DNA of 43,374 bases from NCBI GenBank assembly GCA_905182035.1, contig CAJIZL010000007.1, positions 1 through 43,374 of the forward strand, written 5' to 3'. The notes beneath the pieces are model-generated. The model saw only the letters and a list, made by a program, of their open reading frames with translations, did not search any database and was not told the DNA's origin. Positions 1 through 9,033 of the stretch are shown here, in pieces; position 1 is the stretch's first letter, and the number at the start of each line of letters is the position of its first letter. The position numbers were made by a program, and so were the translations under genes. The DNA comes from Oceanospirillaceae bacterium ASP10-02a (GTDB lineage Bacteria > Pseudomonadota > Gammaproteobacteria > Pseudomonadales > Balneatricaceae).

Positions 1-1024
1 TGCGCTCACTTCCACCAGCAGCAATGTTGACTAAGGTGTTAGGGATGGCAGCTGCCGTACCAATAGCCACGGCAGCGGTGCCCATCATCGCATGGTGTAA
101 CTGGCCCATGGACATGGCCCTCACGAGTAAATCGATATTTTCAGCACTAACGATACTGCCACTTGATGAGATATAGCTCTTAGCGGGGGCTACAAATGCG
201 ATTTTTGGGGTATGTTGGCGGGTTTTGGCATCTTCAATATGGCTAAATAAACCCATGCGTACGCCACCATAGGCGCGTATGGTCTCTAGCTTGGTTAACG
301 CCGCTTGGTCCGTATTAATGTCAGTTTGTAGCTCTGTGCCTATATATCCTAGATCTTGCGCCCTTAAAAAAATGGTAGGTATACCTGCATTTATCATGGT
401 GACATCAAAAGTGCCAATATTGGGCACTTCCAACTGATCTATCAAGTTACCCGTGGGAAACATATCTGCGTCTGCAGCAGAGGGATTAATAAACTCTAGC
501 TTGATCTCAGCGGCCGCAAAGGTTACACCGTCCAACTGGAAATCACCCGTTTCTTGCACTTGTCCGTTAACCATAGGAATATGAGCAATGATGGTTTTTT
601 TGATATTGGCTTGCCATATTCTAACTACCGCCATGCCATCGCTAGGAATACGGCTAGGGTCTACCAAACCAGAACTAATAGCAAAAGCCCCTACTGCAGA
701 AGACAGGTTACCGCAGTTGCCGCTCCAATCCACAAAAGCCTTATCAATAGACACTTGACCGAACAAATAATCTACGTCGTGATCTGGCTGGGTGCATGGG
801 CTTAAGATAACGGTTTTACTGGTGCTGGATGTTGCACCACCCATGCCATCAATCTGTTTGCCGTATATATCGGGGCTGCCAATCACTCGCATTAATAACG
901 CGTCCCTAGCTGCACCAGGTACTTGGGCTGTTGCGGGCAAATCCAATAGGTTAAAAAATACACCTTTACTGGTACCGCCACGCATATAGGTGGCTGGGAT
1001 TTTTATTTGCGGTTGAAAGCTCAT
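1..1024 (-). CDS. prpF: 2-methylaconitate cis-trans isomerase PrpF (partial, 3' end off left edge)
   Basis: PrpF isomerises the 2-methylaconitate produced by AcnD, so that the 2-methylcitrate cycle can run with AcnD in place of PrpD. I translated the minus strand from the ATG at 1024; it stays open to the window edge, giving about 341 residues of a family of roughly 390. The N-terminus carries the family signature MRGGTSKG, followed by SSTSK with Lys70 and WSGNCGN with Cys104. These fit the two active-site residues described for Shewanella PrpF. The start lies 8 nt after the acnD stop, and the Shine-Dalgarno AGGA overlaps that stop codon, so the two genes are probably translationally coupled. 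It is the last gene of the prp operon visible here. Family assignment is firm; only the C-terminus is unseen. Confidence 0.95.
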   Translation of the reverse strand, partial: MSFQPQIKIPATYMRGGTSKGVFFNLLDLPATAQVPGAARDALLMRVIGSPDIYGKQIDGMGGATSSTSKTVILSPCTQPDHDVDYLFGQVSIDKAFVDWSGNCGNLSSAVGAFAISSGLVDPSRIPSDGMAVVRIWQANIKKTIIAHIPMVNGQVQETGDFQLDGVTFAAAEIKLEFINPSAADADMFPTGNLIDQLEVPNIGTFDVTMINAGIPTIFLRAQDLGYIGTELQTDINTDQAALTKLETIRAYGGVRMGLFSHIEDAKTRQHTPKIAFVAPAKSYISSSGSIVSAENIDLLVRAMSMGQLHHAMMGTAAVAIGTAAAIPNTLVNIAAGGSER

Positions 1025-1032
1025 GTTAAGTC

Positions 1033-3633
1033 CTAAGTAGCATTGGTTGATTCAAGAAAATCTTGGGTGAAGCGTTGCAAGATACCACCCGCAGCATAAA
1101 CTAAAGTTTCTTCTGCTGTATCTAAGCGACAGGTAACGGTAATGCTATCAGAGCTACCATCCACACGATTAACTACCAAAGTTAGGTCACAACCAGGGCT
1201 TGGGTCACCCATCACATCAAAGGTTTCTGTGCCGTTTAACTTGTGGCTTTTTCGGTCTTCTAACGCTTTGAATTCTAACGGTAAAATACCCATACCTACA
1301 AGGTTAGTACGATGAATACGTTCAAATCCTTGCGCTACTATCACTTCTACACCTGCCAAGCGTACGCCTTTAGCCGCCCAGTCTCTGGATGAACCTTGGC
1401 CGTAATCTGCACCAGCAACAATAATTAGTGGTTGAGCACGCTCCATATAAGTTTCAATGGTTTCCCACATACGCAGCATCTGGCCTTCGGGTTCTAGTCT
1501 GGCAAGTGATCCTTGCTGGATATTTCCCGCATCATCACGACACATTTCGTTAAGCAGCTTAGGGTTAGCAAAAGTGGCTCTTTGTGCAGTTAAATGGTCA
1601 CCTCTATGGGTGGCATACGAGTTGTAATCTTCCTCTGGTAGTCCCATTTTGGTTAAATACTCACCTGCCGCGCTGTTGGGAAGAATGGCATTGGAAGGCG
1701 ATAAGTGATCGGTGGTTATATTGTCGCCTAGTATGGCTAAGGGCCGCATGCCTTTTAAGGTGCGTTCACCTGCCAAAGCACCTTCCCAATAGGGAGGCCT
1801 ACGTATATAGGTAGTATTAGGGCGCCAATCATATAAAGGGCTTTGAGCTTCTTCTATTTTACCTAGATCAAACATTGGAATATAAATTTGTTTAAACTGC
1901 TCAGGTTTAACACATTTGGCGACGATAGCGTCTATTTCGTCATCTTCAGGCCAAATATCCTTAAGGCGAATGTCATTACCCTGTTGGTCTTTACCCATTA
2001 CATCTTGTTCAATATCAAAACGCATAGAACCAGCAATAGCGTAGGCAGCCACCAACGGTGGTGATGCTAAGAAAGCTTGTTTGGCATAGGGATGAATGCG
2101 ACCATCAAAGTTACGGTTGCCCGATAATACGGCTGTGGAATACAGGTCGCGGTCTATGACTTCCTTTTGAATTTTAGGATCTAAGGCCCCGCTCATACCG
2201 TTGCAAGTGGTGCACGCATAGCCAACAATACCAAAACCAAGTTGTTCCATTTCTGTTAACAGGCCTGCTTCTTCTAAATAGAGCTTGGCCACTTTAGAGC
2301 CGGGAGCAAAGGAGGACTTAACCCAAGGCTTACGCTTTAAACCTAAGCGGTTAGCATTTCGGGCTAATAAACCCGCGGCGATCACATTGCGTGGGTTACT
2401 GGTATTGGTACAGCTAGTAATAGCGGCGATAATCACTGCGCCATCGGGCATTAACCCATCAGCCTCAGCATTATTGTAGGCTTTGGCAATGCCTCGTTCA
2501 GCCAAGGCTGAGGTTGGTAACCGCAGATGAGGGCTTGATGGCCCAGCCATGGTACGGCCTACACTAGACAAGTCAAAGGTTAGTACTCGTTCGTACTGGG
2601 CATCCACCATGTCTTCGGCCCATAAACCGTTGATTTTGGCATAGGTTTCAACCAAAGCCACTTGCTCTGGTTCGCGTCCGGTAATGTTAAGGTAATCAAT
2701 GGTTTGCTGGTCGATATAAAATAGCGCCGCAGAGGCTCCATATTCCGGAGTCATATTAGAAATGGTTGCGCGATCACCAATGGTTAAACCATTGGCACCC
2801 TCACCAAAGAATTCAAGATAAGACGACACAACCTTTTGTGCCCGCAAAAACTCAGTAAGCGCCAGCACCATGTCTGTGGCAGTAATACCAGGTTGCCGTT
2901 TGCCGGTGAGCTCTACACCGATAATGTTTGGCAACCGCATCATAGAGGCGCGGCCTAGCATTACGTTTTCTGCTTCTAACCCACCTACTCCAACAGCAAT
3001 TACGCCTAAGGCATCAATGTGTGGCGTATGGCTGTCGGTACCGATACAAGTGTCTGGATAGGCCAGCCCATCGCGGTTCTGAATAACTGGAGACATTTTT
3101 TCCAAATTGATCTGATGCATAATGCCGTTGCCGGCTGGGATCACATCAACGTTTTTAAACGCTGTTTTGGTCCATTCAATAAAATGGAAGCGGTCATCGT
3201 TGCGTCGGTCTTCAATAGCACGGTTTTTTTCAAACGCGTCAACGTCAAAACCGGCATGCTCTACAGCCAAAGAGTGGTCAATAATCAGCTGTGTCGGCAC
3301 TACGGGGTTCACTTTGGAAGGATCACCGCCTTGCTCTGCGATGGCATCCCTCAATCCAGCTAAATCCACCAAAGCCGTTTGCCCTAAAATATCATGGCAC
3401 ACCACTCGTGCTGGATACCAAGGAAAGTCTAAGTCTTGCTTACGTTCAATCAATTGCTTAAGGGACGCAGTTAACATGGAAGGCTCACAGCGACGTACCA
3501 GCTGTTCCGCTAAGATCTTGGAGGTATAAGGTAACTTGGCGTAGGCACCCTTGCTAATGTCGTCAATGGCGGCTGGGGTATCGAAATAATCTAGCCCAGT
3601 ATCCACCAAGGCCCTGCGGTAGTTGGTGTTCAT
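1033..3633 (-). CDS. acnD: Fe/S-dependent 2-methylisocitrate dehydratase AcnD
   Basis: AcnD is an aconitase-family enzyme that dehydrates 2-methylcitrate to 2-methylaconitate in propionate catabolism. The three [4Fe-4S] ligands are visible: Cys408 in ITSCTNTSNP and Cys474 and Cys477 in ACTTCNG. The C-terminal swivel domain follows, with GADYGQGSSRDWAAKG. At about 866 residues it is of family length. Two ATGs are in tandem (3636 and 3633). The second gives the usual MNTxYR beginning, and AAGGGG lies upstream of both. The start follows the prpC stop by only a few bases. The adjacent prpF separates it from AcnA, the TCA-cycle aconitase, because acnD and prpF occur as a pair. Confidence 0.96.
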   Translation of the reverse strand: MNTNYRRALVDTGLDYFDTPAAIDDISKGAYAKLPYTSKILAEQLVRRCEPSMLTASLKQLIERKQDLDFPWYPARVVCHDILGQTALVDLAGLRDAIAEQGGDPSKVNPVVPTQLIIDHSLAVEHAGFDVDAFEKNRAIEDRRNDDRFHFIEWTKTAFKNVDVIPAGNGIMHQINLEKMSPVIQNRDGLAYPDTCIGTDSHTPHIDALGVIAVGVGGLEAENVMLGRASMMRLPNIIGVELTGKRQPGITATDMVLALTEFLRAQKVVSSYLEFFGEGANGLTIGDRATISNMTPEYGASAALFYIDQQTIDYLNITGREPEQVALVETYAKINGLWAEDMVDAQYERVLTFDLSSVGRTMAGPSSPHLRLPTSALAERGIAKAYNNAEADGLMPDGAVIIAAITSCTNTSNPRNVIAAGLLARNANRLGLKRKPWVKSSFAPGSKVAKLYLEEAGLLTEMEQLGFGIVGYACTTCNGMSGALDPKIQKEVIDRDLYSTAVLSGNRNFDGRIHPYAKQAFLASPPLVAAYAIAGSMRFDIEQDVMGKDQQGNDIRLKDIWPEDDEIDAIVAKCVKPEQFKQIYIPMFDLGKIEEAQSPLYDWRPNTTYIRRPPYWEGALAGERTLKGMRPLAILGDNITTDHLSPSNAILPNSAAGEYLTKMGLPEEDYNSYATHRGDHLTAQRATFANPKLLNEMCRDDAGNIQQGSLARLEPEGQMLRMWETIETYMERAQPLIIVAGADYGQGSSRDWAAKGVRLAGVEVIVAQGFERIHRTNLVGMGILPLEFKALEDRKSHKLNGTETFDVMGDPSPGCDLTLVVNRVDGSSDSITVTCRLDTAEETLVYAAGGILQRFTQDFLESTNAT

Positions 3634-3638
3634 CATTA

Positions 3639-4766
3639 TTAACCCCTTTGCGCTATATCGACCCACTGGGCAGTTTCAGGGCCTGTGTAGTCTGCACTTG
3701 GGCGAATGATACGATTGTTAGTGCGTTGTTCCATTACATGGGCTGCCCAGCCCGTTAGCCGTGACATAACGAAAATTGGGGTAAATAACTTAGTGGGAAT
3801 GCCCATAAAATTATAGGTAGAGGCGTGGAAGAAATCAGCATTACAAAATAGCTTCTTTTCGCGCCACATCACTTCTTCACAACGAACAGACACTGGGTAT
3901 AAATGAGTGTCACCGATAGATTCGGCCAGTTTTTCTGACCAGCCTTTAATGATGACATTACGCGGGTCGGACTCACGGTAAATAGCATGGCCAAAACCCA
4001 TAATTTTGTCTTTGCGGGCCAACATACCCATGATGGCAGATTCAGCTTCATCTGGTGTGTGCCAGCTTTCAATCATATCCATAGCTGCTTCGTTTGCACC
4101 ACCATGTAATGGACCTCTTAGGCTACCAATGGCGCCCGTTACGCATGAATGCATGTCGGAAAGCGTGGACGCACAAACCCGTGCAGTGAAAGTTGATGCG
4201 TTAAATTCATGCTCGGCATACAAAATCAGTGATACGTTCATGACCTTGGCGTGTAATTGACTGGGTTTTTTATCATGTAACAGGTGCAGAAAGTAGGAAC
4301 CAATGGAATCGTCATCAGTTTCAGTTTCAATACGCACGCCTTCATGGCTAAAGCGATACCAATAACAAATGATGGCGGGGAACAAAGCTAACAAACGATC
4401 TGTAACCTCTTGTTCCATAGAGAAGTCAACTTCGGCCTCTAAGTTACCCAACATAGAGCAACCTGTGCGCATGACGTCCATCGGGTGGGCATCGGCAGGT
4501 ATCTGCTCTAGTACAGTTTTTAGACCCTGAGGCAAGTGGCGCATACTCTGTAGTTTTTGGGTGTAAGCATCAAGTTCTGTTTGATTTGGCAGATGCCCTT
4601 TAAGCAGCATATAGGCGACTTCTTCAAAACTGGCTTTTTCTGCTAGCTCACTAATGTCGTAACCACGGTAAGTTAAGCCTGTGCCCGTTAAACCGACGGT
4701 ACACAGCGCGGTAGAACCTGCAGATTGGCCCCTTAGGCCAGCGCCAGAGATAGGTTTAGTGCTCAT
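3639..4766 (-). CDS. prpC: 2-methylcitrate synthase PrpC
   Basis: PrpC condenses propionyl-CoA with oxaloacetate to 2-methylcitrate, the first committed step of the cycle. The 375-residue protein has the citrate synthase fold. The catalytic triad can be read as His221 (LHGGANE), His260 (GFGHAIYRESDPR) and Asp311 (CNADFFHAS), with the same spacing (39 and 51 residues) as in Salmonella PrpC. An in-frame extension reaches 4823, but the ATG at 4766 has AAAGGA just upstream and gives the family N-terminus, so I chose it. It lies 25 nt after the prpB stop. The operon context supports 2-methylcitrate synthase over GltA. Confidence 0.96.
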   Translation of the reverse strand: MSTKPISGAGLRGQSAGSTALCTVGLTGTGLTYRGYDISELAEKASFEEVAYMLLKGHLPNQTELDAYTQKLQSMRHLPQGLKTVLEQIPADAHPMDVMRTGCSMLGNLEAEVDFSMEQEVTDRLLALFPAIICYWYRFSHEGVRIETETDDDSIGSYFLHLLHDKKPSQLHAKVMNVSLILYAEHEFNASTFTARVCASTLSDMHSCVTGAIGSLRGPLHGGANEAAMDMIESWHTPDEAESAIMGMLARKDKIMGFGHAIYRESDPRNVIIKGWSEKLAESIGDTHLYPVSVRCEEVMWREKKLFCNADFFHASTYNFMGIPTKLFTPIFVMSRLTGWAAHVMEQRTNNRIIRPSADYTGPETAQWVDIAQRG

Positions 4767-4791
4767 TGTTTTAATCCTTTTATTGGTGTGG

Positions 4792-5688
4792 TTACAGGTT
4801 TTTCCCGGCCGCAAATAACTCATCTAACTTTTCTTCAAACGAGTGATAGTCTAAAAAACCGTACAGTTCCATACGAGTTTGCATAGTATCGATGACGGCC
4901 TTCTGATCACCGTCAGCTAATAAATGTTCATACACATTGAGAGCGGCTTTGTTCATAGCGCGAAAAGCACTAAGTGGATAAAGCACCATGTTTACACCTA
5001 CATTGGCTAATTCGCTTTTATTGTACAAAGGTGTGGCACCAAATTCGGTAATATTGGCCAATAAAGGCACAGCTATTGCCTTAGAAAAGGCTTCATAGTC
5101 GGTCAGTTTGTGCACAGCCTCGGCAAAAATGCCGTCTGCACCCGCCTCTATACACGCTTGAGAACGATCAATGGCAGCTTGTAAACCGTCCTTCTGAAAG
5201 GCATCGGTTCTGGCCATGATAAAAAAATCGTCATTAATACGGGCATCTACAGCTGCCTTAACGCGATCTACCATTTCTTGAGTAGGCACAATTTCTTTAT
5301 TGGGGCGATGACCACAACGCTTTTGCGCCACTTGATCTTCAATATGCACCGCAGCTACGCCTGCAGATTCCATGCCTTTAATAGCCCTGGCAATATTAAA
5401 AGCGCCACCCCATCCTGTATCTATATCAACCAACAGAGGCAGTTCGCTGGCCGCAGTGATGCGGTTTGCATCGGCTAGGACATCGTTAAGGCTGGTTATG
5501 CCTAGATCTGGCAAGCCATAGGAGGCATTGGCCACCCCACCACCAGACAGATAAATAGCTTGATGGCCAACTTTTTCAGCCATCATAGCGCTGTAGGCGT
5601 TAATGGTGCCAACAATTTGTAGTGGCTGGTTATTGGTGATAGCTGCACGGAATTTAGCACCTTGGCTCATTCTAGTAGTCTTGCTCAT
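4792..5688 (-). CDS. prpB: Methylisocitrate lyase PrpB
   Basis: PrpB cleaves 2-methylisocitrate into pyruvate and succinate, closing the 2-methylcitrate cycle. The 298-residue protein is a PEP mutase/isocitrate lyase superfamily TIM barrel. The active-site loop reads KRCGH with catalytic Cys125 (Cys123 in E. coli). The metal-binding segment VDIDTGWGG and the specificity segment [15 protein letters not shown] are intact. Its ATG overlaps the stop codon of the upstream gntR gene by 4 nt (ATGA), so regulator and enzyme are translationally coupled. Family and length match well and I see no irregularity. Confidence 0.97.
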   Translation of the reverse strand: MSKTTRMSQGAKFRAAITNNQPLQIVGTINAYSAMMAEKVGHQAIYLSGGGVANASYGLPDLGITSLNDVLADANRITAASELPLLVDIDTGWGGAFNIARAIKGMESAGVAAVHIEDQVAQKRCGHRPNKEIVPTQEMVDRVKAAVDARINDDFFIMARTDAFQKDGLQAAIDRSQACIEAGADGIFAEAVHKLTDYEAFSKAIAVPLLANITEFGATPLYNKSELANVGVNMVLYPLSAFRAMNKAALNVYEHLLADGDQKAVIDTMQTRMELYGFLDYHSFEEKLDELFAAGKNL

Positions 5689-6371
5689 CGATTCTCTTCA
5701 TCCTGAGTATTTGATTGTGTTTGCATGCGTTGCATGATGTTATTTCGAGCGTTATTGATATGACGTTTCATGAGCCACTCGGCTAACTCTCCGTCGCCTT
5801 CTTCAATGGCGCTACAAATTTGGTCGTGTTCCTTTAAGGCTTGCTGCGGCCGATTGCTAGACAAGCTAAATTGGTACCGGTACATGCGCACGAGTTGATA
5901 CAAGTCGCCAGCGAGCATGTCGATAAGGCGTTGGTTTTTACTGCCATGAACAATACGGTAGTGGAAATCCACATCGCCTTCTTGCTGAAAGTAAGACTGA
6001 CCCTTAGTGTCTAGAATGTGCTTACGATGGCTATTTAGAAGCAACCGAAGGTTCACTTTTTCGTCTGCAGACATAGCTTGTGCTGCAAGTTTGGCAGCCA
6101 AACCTTCTAGAGATTCTCGTATTTGATAAATTTCCAACAGTTCTTGGTAAGACAGCTTTACTACCCTAGCCCCAACATTAGGAGTGCGTGTAATTAAACG
6201 CATCGCTTCAAGCCGGCTCATGGCTTCTCGAAGGGGTCCACGGCTTATGCCATGAATACGGGCAAGTTCTGGCTCATTGAGCTTTTGGCCTTGAGTGATG
6301 GCGCCAGTGATAATATCTTTTACAATACGTTCGCACACTTGTTTAGCTAACGTTGTTATTTCTTCCTGCAT
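5685..6371 (-). CDS. GntR/FCD-family regulator of the prp operon
   Basis: The 228-residue protein has an N-terminal winged helix (about residues 10-75, with [21 protein letters not shown] as recognition region, of the FadR subfamily) and a C-terminal FCD ligand domain. In the FCD domain a D-x3-H element (VDFHYRIVH) and a later His ([10 protein letters not shown]) fit metal ligands. It is the first gene of the operon and overlaps prpB by 4 nt. I infer that it senses a 2-methylcitrate-cycle intermediate and controls its own operon, as GntR-type prp regulators do in pseudomonads and Shewanella; this differs from the sigma54-type PrpR of enterics. I chose the ATG at 6371; an in-frame start at 6389 would run through the nearest operator. 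Confidence 0.9.
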   Translation of the reverse strand: MQEEITTLAKQVCERIVKDIITGAITQGQKLNEPELARIHGISRGPLREAMSRLEAMRLITRTPNVGARVVKLSYQELLEIYQIRESLEGLAAKLAAQAMSADEKVNLRLLLNSHRKHILDTKGQSYFQQEGDVDFHYRIVHGSKNQRLIDMLAGDLYQLVRMYRYQFSLSSNRPQQALKEHDQICSAIEEGDGELAEWLMKRHINNARNNIMQRMQTQSNTQDEENR

Positions 6372-6376
6372 AATAC

Positions 6377-6386
6377 ATTGTCTACA
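6377..6386. promoter_or_regulatory. Operator-like half-conserved site O3 over the gntR leader
   Basis: ATTGTCTACA is identical over 10 bases to the minus-strand reading of O1, but the second arm decays to ACAC. It lies between the predicted transcription start and the gntR ATG, where bound repressor would block transcription. Confidence 0.5.
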
Positions 6387-6402
6387 CATTTAGAGTGAAT
6401 GT

Positions 6403-6431
6403 ATTATATTCCCCCTTATAACGGTCGTCAA
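6403..6431 (-). promoter_or_regulatory. Sigma70 promoter of gntR-prpBC-acnD-prpF
   Basis: On the minus strand TTGACG (6426-6431) and a perfect TATAAT (6403-6408) are separated by exactly 17 nt. The predicted transcription start is near 6396, about 25 nt before the gntR ATG. It lies between operator-like repeats on both sides, as expected for a regulated promoter. Confidence 0.8.
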
Positions 6432-6447
6432 ATTAGACATTGATCTA

Positions 6448-6463
6448 ATATTGTAGACAATAT
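6448..6463. promoter_or_regulatory. Operator-like inverted repeat O1 (prp control region)
   Basis: The site is ATATTGT-AG-ACAATAT, a near-perfect 16-bp inverted repeat just upstream of the prp -35 box. The form ATTGTnnACAAT suits a GntR/FCD dimer. The next copy is centred exactly 20 bp away. Confidence 0.7.
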
Positions 6464-6467
6464 CCTA

Positions 6468-6483
6468 ATATTGTTTACAATTT
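6468..6483. promoter_or_regulatory. Operator-like inverted repeat O2 (prp control region)
   Basis: The site is ATATTGT-TT-ACAATTT, sharing the ATTGTnnACAAT core with O1. Its centre is 20 bp, or two helical turns, from that of O1, so two dimers could sit on the same DNA face. It also overlaps a possible -35 box (TTGTTT, 6471-6476) of a weak pabB promoter with TATATT at 6494-6499. Confidence 0.65.
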
Positions 6484-6588
6484 AGGTTTTTATTATATTG
6501 AGTTTATGCTCCTAATTAGAGCAAAACCCTAGTTCCATTCCTTCGGGACAGTTAGAATACCCACATTATAAGTCTTAGAATCGCTACA

Positions 6589-7968
6589 GTGTATATAGCT
6601 AACCTACCGTTCGCAGAAAACGCCTGCCATTATTTTGAAGCCATACGGCATCTACCTATGCCTCTTTTACTGGATTCTAGCCGTCCAGCGAGCCATTTTG
6701 GTCGTTACGATATCGCTATGGCTCAACCACTGGCAGTGATTAGCCATAAAGATGGTGTTACCAAAGTTGAGCAAAATAACACCGTGACAGAAACGGATAC
6801 AGATCCTTTTCACTTGATTGGCGAATTGCAATCTGAGTTGCTTGACGATACGAGCAAACTTGCTGACGCCCAAGGCATTCCATTTACCGGTGGTGCGGCA
6901 GGACTATTTGGTTTTGATCTGGGACGATCTATAGAAACGCTTCCTGCAACTGCGGTGGCAGACATAGCTATGGAACACCTGTGTATAGGCATATACCCTT
7001 GGGCAATTATCAACGACCATGAGCTACAAAAAAGCTACTTGGTGAGCCAGCTTGATGAACCACGCACTCAAGCCTTAGTAGCAAATGTTCTCCAAGCCAA
7101 ACCTAGCCATGACAAAAAATTTAGCCTTGAAAGTGACTTTGTTTCAAACATGACGAAACAACAATACGCCGAGAAATTTCATCGTGTGATCGACTATATT
7201 CATGCTGGAGACTGTTATCAAGTGTGTTTAGCTCAAAGGTTTGATGCGCCTTATAAAGGCAACCCTTGGGTCGCTTACAAACAGCTGCGTCAGGTATCCC
7301 CTACGCCATTTAGTGCCTATATGGAGACGCCAGAAGGTGCACTATTGAGCTTATCACCAGAACGTTTTTTACAGGTAGATAATTGTAAGGTAGAAACTAA
7401 ACCTATTAAGGGCACCCGTCCAAGGGGAAAAACAGTCGCGGAAGATCAACAGCTGCATGAACAATTGGCGGCAAGCCCTAAGGATCGTTCTGAGAACTTA
7501 ATGATCGTTGACTTACTGCGGAATGACCTTAGCAAGCACTGCCTGCCCTTTTCCGTCAAGGTACCCAAGTTATTTGCCATAGAAAGCTATAGTAATGTAC
7601 ACCACCTAGTAACGACAGTAACTGGAGAGCTTGAATCTAGCGAGCAAACTTTACCTTTGTTAAAAGGTGCATTTCCAGGGGGTTCGATCACTGGGGCGCC
7701 TAAGTTACGCGCCATGGAAATTATTGAGGAGCTGGAACCCCATCGACGCAGCGCTTGGTCAGGCTCTATTGGCTACATAAGCAGTAATGGTCGTATGGAT
7801 ACCAATATTTGTATCCGTACTTTAGTCACTAACGCCAAGGGTGATGGTGGTGGCCATATCTATTGTTGGGCTGGGGGTGGGTTAGTCGCTGACTCTGAAT
7901 GTGACGCTGAATACCAAGAAACCTTTGATAAGGTAAATAACCTACTTAATGGTTTGCGTCATCTTTAA
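6589..7968 (+). CDS. pabB: Aminodeoxychorismate synthase component I PabB
   Basis: PabB converts chorismate, with ammonia from the PabA glutaminase, to 4-amino-4-deoxychorismate for folate synthesis. The 459-residue protein has an N-terminal anthranilate-synthase-I-like domain and the C-terminal chorismate-binding domain (about residues 195-455). PIKGTRPRG contains Lys274, the PabB nucleophile position that TrpE lacks, so TrpE is excluded. GGSITGAPK and the terminal YQETFDKV segments are intact. The start is a GTG at 6589; the reading frame is closed 36 nt upstream and the product begins like related PabBs (xLPY/F). No convincing ribosome-binding site is visible. It converges on cysB. Confidence 0.93.
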   Translation: MYIANLPFAENACHYFEAIRHLPMPLLLDSSRPASHFGRYDIAMAQPLAVISHKDGVTKVEQNNTVTETDTDPFHLIGELQSELLDDTSKLADAQGIPFTGGAAGLFGFDLGRSIETLPATAVADIAMEHLCIGIYPWAIINDHELQKSYLVSQLDEPRTQALVANVLQAKPSHDKKFSLESDFVSNMTKQQYAEKFHRVIDYIHAGDCYQVCLAQRFDAPYKGNPWVAYKQLRQVSPTPFSAYMETPEGALLSLSPERFLQVDNCKVETKPIKGTRPRGKTVAEDQQLHEQLAASPKDRSENLMIVDLLRNDLSKHCLPFSVKVPKLFAIESYSNVHHLVTTVTGELESSEQTLPLLKGAFPGGSITGAPKLRAMEIIEELEPHRRSAWSGSIGYISSNGRMDTNICIRTLVTNAKGDGGGHIYCWAGGGLVADSECDAEYQETFDKVNNLLNGLRHL

Positions 7969-7987
7969 GCTATCTGTGTTTTAACAC

Positions 7988-8971
<984 letters not shown>

Positions 8972-9033
8972 TTAATCTATACATGATGATCTATAAATAG
9001 TACCACATAGAACAAAAAAGCATATAAATATAA

